A stretch of 64,000 bases of DNA from Lycium barbarum. Taxonomy: Eukaryota; Streptophyta; Magnoliopsida; Solanales; Solanaceae. The notes beneath the pieces are model-generated. The model did not search any database, was not told where the DNA came from, and saw only the letters and a program-made list of their open reading frames with translations. Shown here piece by piece: positions 1-12,870 of this stretch. The stretch is taken from NCBI RefSeq assembly GCF_019175385.1, contig NC_083344.1, forward strand, positions 27,964,231 through 28,028,230. The letters run 5' to 3'. Numbering within the stretch: the first letter of the stretch is position 1; every line of letters begins with the position of its first letter. Both the position numbers and the translations under genes were made by a program.

Positions 1-3000
1 GTATATAGAGATTGTTCGGTGATTATATATAGTCGTTGCACCAGGGCAGATCTGATAGAGCTAGATATGACTGAGTTTGATGTTATTATGGGTATGGATT
101 GGTTAGCTTCTTGTTATGCTAACGTTGACTGTAGAGGCAAGATAGTCCGATTTCAGTTCCCAGGAGAGCCAATTATAGAGTGGATGGGAAATACAGCATC
201 GCCGATGGGTAAGTTTATTTCATACCTCAAGGCAAAGAATATGGTCAGAAAGGGTTATATTTATCATCTTGTTCGGGTGCATGACCTGAAGGCAGAGGCG
301 CCGACTCTTCAGTCAGTGCCGATAGTTAGCGAGTTTCCAGATGTATTCCCAGATGAACTTCCAGGTCATCCTCCTAAGTGGCAGATAGAGTTCACTATAG
401 ATGTGTTTCCAGATACTCAGCCCATATCTATTCCTCCTAACAGAATGACACCTGCAGAATTGAAAGAATTATAGGAGCAGCTGAGGGACTTGTTAGAAAA
501 AGGCTTCATCAAGCCCAGAACATCGCCTTGGGGAGCACCGGTACTATTTGTGAGAAAGAACGATGGGTCGCTGCGGATGTGTATCGATTATAGGCAGCTG
601 AATAAAGTGACGATAAAGAATAGATATCCCCTCCCTAGAATTGATGATCTATTTGACCAGTTGCAGGGTGCTAAGTGTTTCTCGAAGATAGACTTGTGGT
701 CAGGCTATCACCAGGTGCGAGTAAAGGAGGCAGATATTCCAAAGACTGCATTCCGGACCCGATACGGACATTATGAGTTTAGAGTGATTTCTTTTGGGCT
801 GACCAATGCTCCGACAGTATTTATGGATTTGATGAACTGAATATTCAAGTCGTTCTTAGATATGTTTGTGATTGTGTTTATCGATGATATTCTGGTCTAC
901 TCACGATCGGAAGAGGAGCATGCAGATCATTTGAGGACGGTACTTAGGTTGCTCCAGCACCAGAAGTTGTATGCTAAGTTCTCTAAATGTGAATTCTAGT
1001 TGACTTCAGTAGCATTCTTGGGGAACATTATTGGAGCGGATGGCATTCGGGTAGATACACAGAAGATTGAGGCGGTGAAGACTTGGCCTAGACCTACGAC
1101 GCCTACTGAAGTACGCAGTTTTCTGGGGCTAGTAGAGTATTACAGGAGGTTCGTAGAGAAATTTACCTCAATTTCAGCGCCTTTACTAAGGCTAATACAG
1201 AAGGCAACCAAGTTTCAGTGGACCAATGCTTGTGAGCGAAGCTTCCAATTATTGAAGGATAGTTGACTACTACTCCAGTTCTAACACTTCCTGAGTGGGC
1301 AGATGGCTATGTTATTTATTGTGATGCCTCAGGCGTTGGGCTAGGTTGTGTGTTGATGCAGCATGGCAGAGTTATAGCCTATGCCTCCCGACAGCTCAGA
1401 AAGCACGAAAGAAATTATCCCACTCATGATCTGGAGTTAGCAGCGGTGATTCATGCCTTGAAGATATGGAGACATTATTTATATGGCGTGCATGTTGATA
1501 TTTATACAGATCATAAGAGCCTCCAATACATCTTTAAGCAGAAGGAGCTGAATTTGCGGCAGAGGCGGTGGCTAGAGTTGCTGAAGGACTATGATGTTGA
1601 CATTTTATACCACCCAGGGAAAGCAAATGTTGTAGCAGATGCACTCAGCCGTAAATCTATGGGCAGCTTGGCAGATGTACAACCAGAACGGAAGGAGATA
1701 ATTCATGAGATTTTCCAGTTACCTAATCTTGGAGTCCGTTTGGCTAATTCTGATGATGGCGGAGTTTCTATTCGAGGGGTTGCTGAATCCTCTATCATTG
1801 AAGAGGTAAAGAGACGCCAGTATGAGGACCCCATTCTTATACATTATAGAGATGCAGCTCTTCAAAATGAGGAGACTCCATTCAAAGTTGCACCTGACGG
1901 AGTGCTACGATATAGAGGTAGATTATGTGTACCTGAGGTTGCAGGGTTACGGCGACAGGTTTTGGGGGAGGTACACTATGCCTGTTATTCTATTCATCCA
2001 GAGTCAACGAAGATGTATCATGACCTCAGCTATTTGTATTGGTGGGATGGCATGAAAAAGGATATAACGGAGTTTGTTGCTCAGTGCCCGAATTGTCAAC
2101 AGGTTAAGGTCGAGCATCAGAAGCCCCGTGGATTATTACAGGAGATGGAGATTCCAACCTGGAAATGGGAGGTAATTAATATGGACTTCGTCACAGGTTT
2201 ACCTCGCACTCCGCGAATATATGACTCTATTTGGGTTATCGTTGATAGGTTGACAAAATCAGCCCATTTTCTTCCAGTGAGGACTACTTATTCAGCTGAG
2301 GACTATGCTAAGTTATACCTCAAGGAGATAGTGAGACTTCACGGGGTTCCCACAGCTATCATCTCCGCTAGGGGATCCCAGTTTACAGCTAACTTCTGGA
2401 GATCCTTCCAGGAGGGATTGGGGACACAAGTGAGTCTTAGCACAACATTCCATCCTCAGACTGACGGACAGTCCGAGCGTACCATTCAGACACTACAAGA
2501 TATGTTACGGGCCTGTATTATTGATTTCAGGGGTAGCTGGGATGATCATTTGCCACTTATTGAGTTTTCCTATAATAACAGCTACCATTCGAGTATTCAA
2601 ATGGCACCGTATGAGGCCTTGTATGGGAGGAAGTGCAGGTCACCTATTGGCTGGTTTGATGTTGGTGAGACTAAATTAATAGGCGCAGACATGGTTTAGT
2701 AGGCCGTTGATAAGGTGAAGCTTATTCAGGAAAGGTTGCTGGAAGCCCAGAGCCGACAGAAATCATATGCAGATAATCGACGTCGACACTTAGAATTTCA
2801 GGTTGGTGATTGGGTGTTCTTGAAGGTGTCACCCATGAAGGGTGTCATGAGATTCGACAAGAAAGGGAAGCTAAGCCCGAGGGACATTGGGCCTTATCAG
2901 ATCATTCGTAGGGTAGGCCGGGTTGCCTACGAGTTGGACCTACCGTCTGATTTGGAAGCAGTGCATCCAGTCTTTCACGTGTCAATGCTTCGCAAATGTA

Positions 3001-3204
3001 TAGGCAATCCTTCCAGAGTATTTCCCGTAGATGATGTCCGGGTGACAGAGGGGTTATCCTATGAGGAGCAGCCTATAGCCATACTTGATCGGCAGATTAG
3101 GAAGTTGCGAACTAAGGACGTGGCTTCCGTCAAAGTATTATGGAGAAACAACAATAGAGAAGAGATGACCTGGGAAGCCGAGGAGGAGATGAAGAATAAG
3201 TACC
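1..3204 (+). pseudogene. Element A pol pseudogene (PR end, RT, RNase H, integrase, chromodomain)
   Basis: Decayed chromovirus polyprotein. In order it shows the end of the protease domain (VIMGMDWL, about 85-110), reverse transcriptase with FIDDILVYS at about 880-905, RNase H starting at VIYCDASG (about 1310), an integrase HHCC zinc finger (HYACYSIHP to CPNCQQ, about 1975-2100), the integrase core, and a chromodomain-like tail (VKVLWRNNN, about 3130). In-frame stops lie at 472, 838, 997 and 2697, with a frameshift near 1263. The second catalytic Asp of the integrase is replaced by Ala at 2367-2369 (ISARG instead of the usual DRG). The reading frame resumes after the nested LTR at 8153. It encodes no functional protein. 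Lineage is assigned by motif order and similarity to elements B and C. Confidence 0.93.
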
Positions 3205-3373
3205 TGTTGACACCCAATTTTGTCCCGCCTCTCCTCCGAAATACCTATTTTTTGCGTTTCTAATATTTTTGGAAAAAATAAAATATATATATTATGTTTA
3301 CTATAATTATTAGCCTCTTATCAATACCGCTATTGCATTATTCTATTAATTATTCTTATTACTATTACCGCAT

Positions 3374-3374
3374 T

Positions 3375-3432
<58 letters not shown>

Positions 3433-3451
3433 CATTATTATTATTTATTAC
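3374..3451 (+). repeat. TTA microsatellite in Ogre-like LTR
   Basis: About 25 TTA/ATT units with a few interruptions, inside the first 250 bp of the giant solo LTR. The leucine-rich translation is an artefact of the repeat. Confidence 0.9.
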
Positions 3452-3854
3452 TATTATTATAATTCATAATTTTTTATCATTTCGGCATTTTACCAGCTTA
3501 CGCACACGCATAGCATTTATCTTTGCATAATTAAACAATAGTATTTATTTCAGTGCGAATTGTCGGAATATTATTGCACGGCTAGTACAACGCCACTTTT
3601 ATCCGAGCATTGAAGATTGCATATTTTGTATTGAGAAATATTTAACACAAGTTATTTAGACAGGTCTTTTATTTAAATTTAGAAGCCAAACTATTCTTTG
3701 CACTCGGTCCGTATTTTGACTTACCGGACCCCAAATCAAAGTCCGATTAACCCCTTATATTTTTGGACTAGTCCATATCTCTTATCTCAATTTTTAGAAT
3801 AATTCGTGTTTTAATTTATTATCCTATTCTCTTAATACCCGGTCTAAAAAAATT

Positions 3855-3880
3855 GACCCAGTCCATTTATGGACTGGGTC
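3855..3880 (+). other. Perfect 11-bp hairpin in Ogre-like LTR
   Basis: GACCCAGTCCA, a TTTA loop, then TGGACTGGGTC: a perfect inverted repeat about 500 bp upstream of the LTR TATA box. It sits at the left border of a C-rich block. Its function is unknown. Confidence 0.7.
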
Positions 3881-3904
3881 CGACCCATTTCGTGCAAAAA
3901 AGGG

Positions 3905-4375
3905 GGAAACCCTTCCTCTCATTTTCACCCGCCTCCTTCTTCACTCCCTTTTCTCTCCTCCTCCGCCTCTCCACCTTCCCGTCAATTCTCTCCACCTCCC
4001 CATCGTCACCTCTACACCACCATCTCCTCCCTTCTTATCACCACCATCACCACCGTCGCCACCACGTTACCTCCACCATACCTCCGACTTCACCCATTCA
4101 CCACGTGACCCCCATCCGCCGCTCCCTGCCATCTCCCCACTCGTCAGACACACTCCGCTTAACTTCGTCTCCACCCACGCCTCTTACACCCACACCACAC
4201 CCACTGCTCACCTGCCTCCACTACACCACGTCTGACACCACTCCACTACCCCATCATTATCCCTAACTTCCTCTGTCACACCCATACTCCGACACCCACA
4301 CCACTGTCATCCCCACTCAATTTTGTTCCCCACGCCTCTCTCTCTTTCCTTCACAAAGAAACCCTAGATCTCCCC
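3905..4375 (+). promoter_or_regulatory. G-poor, pyrimidine/C-rich block upstream of LTR TATA box
   Basis: About 470 bp dominated by CCT, CCA and CAC steps with very few G on the + strand. It ends directly at the TATA box at 4376. It can be read as a Pro/Ser/His-rich open frame, but the composition explains that. It is probably part of the U3 promoter of the LTR. Confidence 0.5.
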
Positions 4376-4383
4376 TATAAATA
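4376..4383 (+). promoter_or_regulatory. Probable TATA box of the Ogre-like LTR
   Basis: TATAAATA preceded by CTCCCC, at the end of the C-rich block and 1.17 kb into the LTR. This would place the transcript start near 4410, leaving about 3.7 kb of R/U5. The start site is inferred, not seen. Confidence 0.55.
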
Positions 4384-7300
4384 TTGATTTCTATGATCTG
4401 AAGAGGGAGAGCTTTTGGATTCGAAAACCCCTACAAGATAAACTCTTTCAATACCTGAAATCCCTTACTAAAACTCGGTCTTGGATCCCCAAAATCCCTT
4501 CAAGAAACAGAGGAAAATTCGAACCAAGGAGGAGAGGGGAAACCCCCAGAATTTTTTTTTTTTGTTCAAGAAACCGCTTGCAAAATATTTTCTTTTGATT
4601 GTGACAGTATCACGAAACATCGAATCAAAAAATATATTCAAATAATTTCTCGTCTGCTCTGCGTTTGTCGCGAATGCGAGTCTCGCGACATCGAATTTGA
4701 AGTGTTCGAGCAGAGATTCGAAAACCCTGCACCCATTTCGCTGCACTAGAAGAAGGTAATGCTCCATTCCCTTTTTTTTTTTCCATTCTTTGGTTGCTCT
4801 GTGTTATTTTAGTTTGTTATTTTGTGATTAAGGCATGTTAGTTTAGTTAAGTTTGTTCGTATGTTAGTATTAGTTAGAATTTAATTAGTCCTGTATAATA
4901 GTTTAGTTAAACATGTTTGTGTGTTTAAGCGTGTTTATGTATGATAATCAGTCCAGTTTGTTTAAATATGTCAGTTACATTCTTTGCTTAGTTTAGTTGT
5001 ATCTAAAGAATAGAATTATGTGTGTTGGTTTAGTTGGTTATTAAGCTTGATTAACAGATGGATAATGCTCTTTTTTTAAAGATCATCCTGCATAATGTAT
5101 TAAGTTATAGTTAGATTTATTAAATTCCTATATGCTGCCTTAGGTTATTTTGTTAGTTAATCATGTCTTATTTTTTTTTAGTTTAACCAGCCCCAGTTCA
5201 GCATAACTTTGTTATTGATCTAATCTGTGGAATCTGTGCTATGTGGTTGACTGCTGGTAGTAGCATGAGTCATAGGGTATTGTTTTAAAAAAAAAAAAGG
5301 ATTAAAAGCATTATGAGCACAACCTTAGCATCTTTAGGCTTGTGTAAATGACCTACTAAATCTGGCAAAGTGTTTGAGATTCCTTATTTGCCAAAACATG
5401 ATACGCATACTATATGATTACAACCTGTTTGAGCAGCCTTGTTTAATCTACCTTCTTGGGAATGAAATAATTTAGTTTCTTTTCTTAGTTTCTTCTTCTA
5501 GTTAACAAGCTAGTCTGAAAATTCTTTAAACAAGTGTCATACTTGAGAGGTTATTTTCACAGTAATTAAATTTGGATTTGCTTGGTTAAAATATTTACGT
5601 AAGTGCTTTAACTACCCAAATTCAGTTTTATATCTCAATAATTTTACATCCTTCCTAATGATCATGCACGTAAGTATAAGAGTCATTTGCAAAATGTCTC
5701 GGACAATCGAATGTTTGCTGCAAAATTGGCTTTAGAAGATAAGATGTCCTCTTAAACGTGTGTTTTGAATTATCTAGGCAGGATTATATTCAGAAGTTTA
5801 AGTTAGGATTGTCACTGGAGCATGGTTAAAATATTGAGCCTTAGCTTCAACAAAGCATGATGTAACTTTGTTTGGCTGCCTACATGTTTACTCTTGTTTA
5901 CAGAAAGATAAAAAAAAATATAAAATATGTTTGCTGTTTCTAATCAAAGGTTATAAGGTAAGAGCAAATGAAAATCAATTCAGATTCCTACTTGTTTATG
6001 GAGATTTAGTTCGAATGTGCCCCTTCCCCTTTCAATCTTGTCTTTCAGCTATTTGAATGAAGCATGGGTGCATTAGTTGTTCCATAAATAACCATGAACA
6101 TTTGAATTTGAGAATCTGAAGAGGTTTTGAAGTTTGTTTACAGTTCGGTTTACTTTATGTGTGGTTAGTCTGTGTTTCGACAAGGTAATTCATGAGTTAA
6201 GTATAGTTATCTAACAAAGGTTTGGTAGTTCGGTTTTTTTTTTTAAATTTGAGACAATGTTCCAAACCAACGCAAAACCCTCTCTTAAGAACCGTCATTC
6301 AGTTATTAGCTAATGTGGTGAGCTATTAAAGTCTGGTTAAAATTTCTATCCTCATAAATGTTTCTTCCAAATGTTAGTTAAAACTGAAAATGAGCTTCAG
6401 TGCCTCTTAGGAGTTTTAAGTAAAAGGCTATAAGCTAACAGAGTTAAAAATCTGATTTGGTTCTCTCCTCCCAGGCAATAAGATTTGGTATACGCATTCT
6501 TCCCTTTTGCATTGAGTGGGCAGACTCTTTACCTTAACACATTTTGTAATTGGTGACTGCTGTATGGTGGATTGGCTAAAATGCTATCAATATACTTATA
6601 AGAGTTTTAATTTTTGTTAAGGCAATGAGGCCGTATATCTATATATTCTTGAAGTATACTCAAATATACATAGTATACACCTAATCCACTAGTTTGTTTT
6701 GAATTTTTGCACCATATACATCTTAGCCTTATTTATTGTTTATGTACTAATCCTTTTCTTTCGTTTTTATGCATGACCATCGCATGCGAGTCCGAGGGAC
6801 TCGTCTTGTTCCGCATTCGGTGTTGGGCTAAAAGTCCAACGTAATCATCTCGAGTCATTCCCCGTCAGCCCATATCCGCATCAAAATAAAAAATAAAAAA
6901 ATCTGGGTCGAGGTCCATATAGCAAAAACAGAATTGCAGCCGTGGCCCAAATGGACCAGATCCATTTTCATCTCTTCCTTCTCCCTCTCCCTTATTTTTA
7001 TTGTTGTGTATTCTTATCTTGTATAACTAACCTCGTCTTATTAACTTAGATAAATCCTAATGAATTCGTAGATTTGATTTAGCAATGGATGGTTAAGAAA
7101 ATTAACAATCAATTCCCCTAATTTATTATCCTTTTGTCATGTTAAATGCATATAATATTTATGAGATTTTACTTTACATTAGAATAATTAGGTATGACAG
7201 TAGTTAAGTTAAAGGGAATCATGAGTCATTTTGACGATTTGGAAATTAGAACGTGCAAAAAATATAAATTCTGATATATCTTATATATACTCTTTCTAAG

Positions 7301-8147
7301 ATTCATCAAATTGCATATTTTAGCCGCATACAACTAAATAAAAGTAAATGAGAGGAAGAGAAACTTATGCCCTTCACGCCATTTCTTTTTTTTTAAAAAA
7401 GAAATAAGTTCGGGATTTTTTACATCACCATGTTGATATACGATCTTACTAAAAAATTATTAATTGTAAGCAACTTATTACGTTTTATATTATTATATAC
7501 ATATATTTTTTTAAAATTTCAGCAACATTCATAGTTTTTTTTATTTTCATTTTAAACACCTATTCATATGAATTATGGTATTTTTCTAGAAGTCTTTATT
7601 TAGATAGTGTTATTATGTTAGAGCTATATTTATAAATCCCATTTCAAAAATATCATCTAAAATATTCCTTTTATGCAAAAAATATTCTCTACAAGTCTTA
7701 TTTCAAGATAACATTATTATTTTATTTCAAGTTTTAACAATATTTATAAATCTCAATTTTAAAAGCATTCCTTCTCTGCAAGTTATTTATATCTTCCTAC
7801 AAGTTAGTTCAAATGGCACTACTATATTTTACAAGTTATTTTCTCAAAATTCAAACACTACATTTAACCTTAATTAATCAACCTAAGTTTGGTCGGATAA
7901 CCGTAAGTTAACGGATTCTAAAGGATGCCTAATCCCTTCCCTTTAGGATAATATAGAGCCCTTACCTGGAATTACACTGGTTAAGCAGACTATTAATTGA
8001 GGTTTAGTTTTAACTTTGCCTTAGTTAACATCTAGGTGTCCTAATTCACCGTTAAATTAATTAGGTGGCGACTCCTTTAAAAACAATAAATAGGAATCAC
8101 CAATACGGCATACTCCTAAATCGATCCGGTTAAAATGGGGTGTGACA
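4384..8147 (+). other. Remainder of Ogre-like LTR, non-coding
   Basis: AT-rich sequence with no open frame over about 100 codons. A more GC-rich island at about 6775-6965 is the only compositional break. I see no tRNA, rRNA or internal LTR borders in it. Confidence 0.6.
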
Positions 8148-8152
8148 GTACC

Positions 8153-8217
8153 CTTATTTGTTCCCTACGCCTACAGGTATCTTGAACTCCTCATTTGATT
8201 ATATTGATTGCCGATGA
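8153..8217 (+). pseudogene. Element A pol, C-terminal tail
   Basis: After the second gtacc copy the chromodomain tail continues in frame (YPYLFPTPTG, then about 15 residues) to a TGA at 8215-8217. Element B has the same ending at 45025-45063 (YPHLFPTPAG). This is the last piece of the pol pseudogene at 1-3204. Confidence 0.85.
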
Positions 8218-8283
8218 AACTATATGTTACAACGATAAGGGGGACTTCCCCAAAATTCTTATAAAACCTTACGGGACCAATTC

Positions 8284-8319
8284 AACATTCGAGGAAAAAT
8301 GTTCTAAAGGGGGGAAGGA
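8284..8319 (+). promoter_or_regulatory. Degraded PPT-adjacent hairpin and polypurine tract of element A
   Basis: AACATTCG-AGGA-AAAATGTT is the inverted repeat found before the polypurine tracts of B, G and C, here with its CG mutated. The purine tract AAAGGGGGGAAGGA follows directly and ends at the LTR start. The tract primes plus-strand synthesis in this class of element. Confidence 0.8.
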
Positions 8320-8577
8320 TGTTATATCCCGTATTTTTATACTTCGAGTTATTCGCAGGAGAATCGACTCAAATTAAAGACGGGATCATTTTCGGATACG
8401 AAATAGGAACCCTTAATTTTCAATTTTAATTAGAACCTAAATTGTTTACAAATTTTATTTAGTGTAAAAATATTATTGGAGATTAGGGATTAATTAATTG
8501 TGATTAGATTATTAAGGAAGAATTAATGATTAATTAAATTAATTAAAGCTTAATTACTAAAGTGGGCCCCACCCGAA

Positions 8578-8591
8578 ATAATAATAATAAT

Positions 8592-8652
<61 letters not shown>
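8578..8652 (+). repeat. AAT/AT microsatellite
   Basis: Five to six AAT units pass into roughly 28 uninterrupted AT dinucleotides within the 3' LTR of element A. Confidence 0.95.
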
Positions 8653-8657
<5 letters not shown>

Positions 8658-10228
8658 AATAAAATCCAAGGAGTGGATTAGTGACTCACAAGGGAGGGGG
8701 CACGTGTCCCCCTAGAGGCAATCATATATATAGAAAGTTGATGAACAAATTTCTTTACTTTTCATTCTTTTTCAAAAAAAATCAAAGAAAAAACAGAGAG
8801 ATCATCCATGGCTGCTCTCGGCCAGCCATGGTATTGAGGAAAAAATTTGATCCTTGGATGTTTTAATCAAGTTTCAAGTGCAATACAAGTTCAAGGAGGT
8901 GATAGCAACATTGGATTTTTAGTTGGAGAAGAAGAAATTGAAAAATTGGAGCAATTGAGCGTAGAAATTCCTCCGAGAAAAAATTGGTAAGATTTCCTTA
9001 TTTTATGGTGTAATTGTGTTAATAATGTGGTAATGGAATTATTAAAATTGGATTGGATGAAATTGGAAGTAAGAAAATGCATAAAATTGATGTTATAGGA
9101 AATCATGGGTTGAAATGGATTTAGAAAGGTTTTTGGGTTGTTATAATTGTTATGGGCTGAATGGTGAGAATTTTATATGTATATCTCTATTGTAGGTATT
9201 TCTGTGTTAACAGGAGAATAATTGGAAAATTCGGGTTAGGCGGATATATAGGGGAAATACTGCCCGATTTTCGTTAAGTCCTTAAATAATGAAAAACCCT
9301 TAACGAGAAAGTATAAGCCAAAGAATAAATTCTACATGCGATGGGCTACGAATTTATGAACTAGAAACTATAGTTACTAACGATAGCGTCACTCTTATAT
9401 TAAATAGGCTAAAAGAGAGACAAGGCGAACGGGTTTGCGAATAGTCGCTAAAAGGTATGTAAAGCTGTCCCTTCTTTCTTTTGGCATGTCTTAGATTTAA
9501 GTGATGAATGATATGAGCTTTGGGGTAATCCTATTCATAAGTCTTGAGTGTGATTCATGATTCTTATTCACTTCTTGATGTTAGAACTCTTAAGTGATTG
9601 AGCATCCCTCTTCAGTTTCCGATACGCTGGATAATAGTCAATATATATATAAGTTCCTATTCCTAGAAACTCTACGATAACTGGCGTCCTTGACTTCTAT
9701 AAGATATTTCATTCTATATTGACATATGTCTATGGTTCCTAAGGCTCTTTTGATATTGTTTATGATGTCTTTTGAGGGATATTTGATATGATTGTCGCTA
9801 TTGATACTCAGGTGTAAATCCCTTCTTCTTATTCTGTTTGAGTCTTGATAATGTTTTAAATTGCATATGGTTGCTCACTACTCTGCTCATGCATGCCTCA
9901 ATATGTCTTTCACCGAGTCCCGGGCCGGGTATGTTATCGTGCACAGTTTCACTGCATTGTTCACCGAGTCCCTCACTACAGGGCCGAGTACGGTATATAT
10001 ATATATATATGATGATATGATGATATGATGATATGTTATGGCTGCCAGGAGGACATGTGATGACTTTATTCACCGAGTCCCATAATGGGCCGGGTATGAT
10101 AAATGATATTGACATGCATGATTTATGTTTCAAAAGGCAAGTGTTTTGGTATTCTGGATGTTATATTTGTCTCCTGCACTCCCTATTTCAGTTATGAGCC
10201 TCTTTACTGTATTTCATGCTTTATATAC

Positions 10229-10272
10229 TCAGTACATATCTCGTACTGACCCCCTTTCTTCAGGGGGGGGGG
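10229..10272 (+). other. Conserved LTR double stem-loop (element A)
   Basis: TCAGTAC-loop-GTACTGA is followed directly by CCCCC-TTTCTTCA-GGGGG. Same position and order as in all other LTRs here. The G side has grown into a 15-G run (10263-10277). Confidence 0.75.
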
Positions 10273-10277
10273 GGGGG
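10263..10277 (+). repeat. 15-G homopolymer
   Basis: Expansion of the GGGGG arm of the second stem-loop of the A LTR. Confidence 0.9.
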
Positions 10278-11318
10278 CTACGTTTCATGCCCGCTAGTAC
10301 AGATGCTCGATTCGGTGATCCCCCAGCTTAGGATTTGCATTCAGCTGTCTTGTAGAGCTCCGTTGTTCCGGAGCCTAGATTTTGGTACATACCTTCTGAT
10401 GTTTATATATATTTTTGTCCAGGGGTACGACGAGGCCCTGTCCCGTCATATTTCACCGTTGATACTCTTAGAGGTCTATAGAAATGTATGTGGGTTGTAT
10501 ACGGATTTGATCACCTGTGTCTATATAGTTTTATTATGGATGTTCTGGCGTTGTAGCAGCCTTGCCGGCTTGCATATACTATCGTTTCGTAGTGGCAGCC
10601 TTGTCGGCATGCGTAATATACTGATATGTAGTGGCAGCCTTGTCGGCTTGCGTGGTATAATGATATATACAGTGGCAGCCTCGTCAGCTTGTGTATGTTA
10701 TTACGATGTTATTGATTGAGGAACTATGGTACCAGTCCGATTATGTTTGACAGGTACATATGGGTGTCCATCTCGGGCACTAGTCATGGCCCACGAGGCT
10801 GGGTTGTGACAACGGTGTATATTTTGTCACACCCCAATCCTGATAGGGCATGATGGGCAACCGACCCATACTTAGAGCCGAGCGAACCCGTTGGTTCTCG
10901 TTACACTCATAGTTCCACTGGACTTCTTAAAACATGAGACGAGATGCATGAGGAAAGCTTTTCAAAAACACTTTTTTTGTCCTTCTCCAATCGAGTAAAA
11001 CTGTAATCATATGAAATCTGTAAAGTAAGGCATATTGATACACCGGCTTACATAGCTGCTTACAAGGATGACGTACTATATACATGACTCTGTATGCGAA
11101 AGTCTCTAACATAAGATATGATATCAAACCTAAGTTGGGACAGGACCCCAACATACCCATAATGTATATGACTCAGCTCATAAGGAAATACTCCGACGTG
11201 CCATCACTCCGAACCAAATGGAGTTTACCAATCCAGCTGGTGGCCTAGAACATCCTATAGTCAAACTCCTGGATAACTTTCCTGCAAAGCAATATGGGGC
11301 TGTGTGGCATGAAACACA

Positions 11319-11360
11319 GCGCCCCCAGGCAAAGGGACGTCAGTACGAATAATGTACTGA
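11319..11360 (-). other. Conserved LTR double stem-loop (D1)
   Basis: In LTR orientation TCAGTAC-ATTATTC-GTACTGA, then a CGTCCC...GGGGGCG stem with one mismatch, leading to GTGTTTCATGCC. Confidence 0.7.
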
Positions 11361-12870
11361 GTATGTAAAGCATAATCAATAACATAATGAAAGCATAAGA
11401 AATAACATAAGATGGACGAGTCATGAAATGAAAGAGCTAGGTATACCCCTAGCGACGTTCGTTATGTTTACTTATCCTCTTTCTAAAGGGAAAACTTCCA
11501 TTTTCATACATTTGTACATATAGTAGTAACATACCCGACCATATAGGTTCGGTGTCTTACGTACCCGGCCATAATAAAGCTTGGTGTTATACGTACCCGG
11601 CCCTACCAAGGCTCAATGTTATACGTACCTGGCCCTACCAAGGCTCAGTGTTATCCGTACCCCTGCAGTGGTGTACGCGCATTAGATATCGTACTCGGCC
11701 ATATAAGCTCGGTGTTATGTAATTGCCATACATACTTATATATATATACACGTAGGTGTGCTAAAGTCATGTCAATATCATCGTCATCCTTGCCATCATT
11801 ACTATTATCATCATCGTTATTACCATCATCACTTTGAAGAGCATTCACTGCATGTATTTCAAAATATCGAAAGCCACGAACATTATAACATTTCTAGGAA
11901 TAGAACGTTTTGAATATCTTAGATGGCATCCCTAAAATTCACCTTGTCATCATCATCGTTATCATTGTCATCACAAGAAACATTGTCAACAATATCAAGA
12001 GAATCTCGAGGGTCATGAGCTTAAAGCATTTACAGGAATAGGAGTAGCGTGAATATCTCGTATAGATGCAAAATGAGGAAAACATGCCTTTAGAAAGAAG
12101 GGTTAGCCTTACATACCTCTTTGTCTTCTCAACTACTTAACGTTCACCATCGAAGCTTGAACAATCTACATTTAGGAGGATTCATACTATGGTTAAGCCT
12201 TAATGATACTCTTAAATTCAAGCTGGAATAATTCATGATCTAATGAAAATTGGGCAGCATTTCCCCTATTTCGTCAACTTCCACCATATTACAAAACTAC
12301 TTCTCAAACAACTATAATAACATCCATAATATCATAATCAAGTAATCACATTCCATTAAGCCTTCAAAATTAATCCTTATATTCAACTTGTACTAACAAC
12401 TACACATCAACCCTTTGCACATTTTCATACAACACTTCTTCATCATCATGGTTGCCTTACATAACAAGATTATACCTATATTATACTAAGAATCATAACT
12501 AACATTAGCTCAATACTCAAAAACATCATAAAAGTTACATTTAGATCTCATTTTCTACTTTCTTCTTCTACCCAAGTTTTCCAACAACCAAGCATTCATG
12601 ATAACATGAAATAAGCATGAAAACTAACCTTTTATCTTATAAGAATGGGATTTGGAGCAAGATATCACCTTGGGGGAAAACCCTAGCTTTAATACTCAAG
12701 TTGTTCTTGAAGTCTATTAACCCTAGTAAGCCTTCCAACACATGAACACCTTAAATCTTGCTATTTGATCTTGATTTCTCTTTGATTTGAGTGGAAAATG
12801 TTTGGAGAAGGTTTGGAGCTCTCAAGACTTGTGGAAAATGAAAAATGAAAGAAAAGAGCAAGGGTCTTCT

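Larger units (their letters stand above)
3205..8147 (+). mobile_element. Giant solo LTR, Tat/Ogre-like
   Basis: A 4,943-bp insertion starting TGTTGACACCCAATTTTG and ending GGGGTGTGACA. It is flanked by the direct repeat gtacc (3200-3204 and 8148-8152). Joining the flanks restores the chromodomain reading frame of element A, which proves both borders. There is no coding region, primer site or second LTR, so it is a solo LTR left by LTR-LTR recombination. The start, the very large size and the GGTGGCGACTCC motif about 80 bp before the end resemble Tat/Ogre elements of dicots. That lineage call is from memory of the family and less certain than the structure. Confidence 0.88.
1..10811 (+). mobile_element. 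Element A: truncated Ty3/gypsy chromovirus (3' part)
   Basis: The 3' portion of a Tekay/Del-like LTR retrotransposon, cut by the left window edge, so its 5' LTR, primer site and gag are not visible. It holds decayed pol from the end of protease to the chromodomain, a polypurine tract and a 3' LTR ending in GTGACA at 10811. A giant solo LTR (3205-8147) interrupts it. The five bases after its end, acggt, also occur at the matching point of the other E LTR (27171-27175). A therefore appears to have inserted into the 5' LTR of element E, with acggt as the likely target duplication. Confidence 0.88.
8320..10811 (+). repeat. 3' LTR of element A
   Basis: Starts TGTTATATCCCG immediately after the polypurine tract and ends GGGTTGTGACA; 2,492 bp. 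It contains an AT microsatellite, the donor-like AAAGGTATGTAAAGCT at about 9452, hairpin repeats of the CACCGAGTCCC...GGGCCGGGTA type (9917-10100) and the double stem-loop at 10229. Its start resembles the B LTR, but the hairpin repeats resemble those of E and G. Confidence 0.9.

Noticed and set aside
3853..4266. Open frame of 137 codons rich in Pro, Ser and His
   Set aside because: It lies in the G-poor block of the solo LTR; composition alone keeps it open and no protein motif is present.
4468..4767. 99-codon minus-strand open frame in the Ogre-like LTR
   Set aside because: Antisense to the LTR leader, with no recognised similarity and expected by chance.
10216..10719. Open frame of 167 codons in the A 3' LTR
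   Set aside because: It runs through the G15 tract, the conserved stem-loops and LTR repeats. Counterparts in other LTRs are not conserved as protein.
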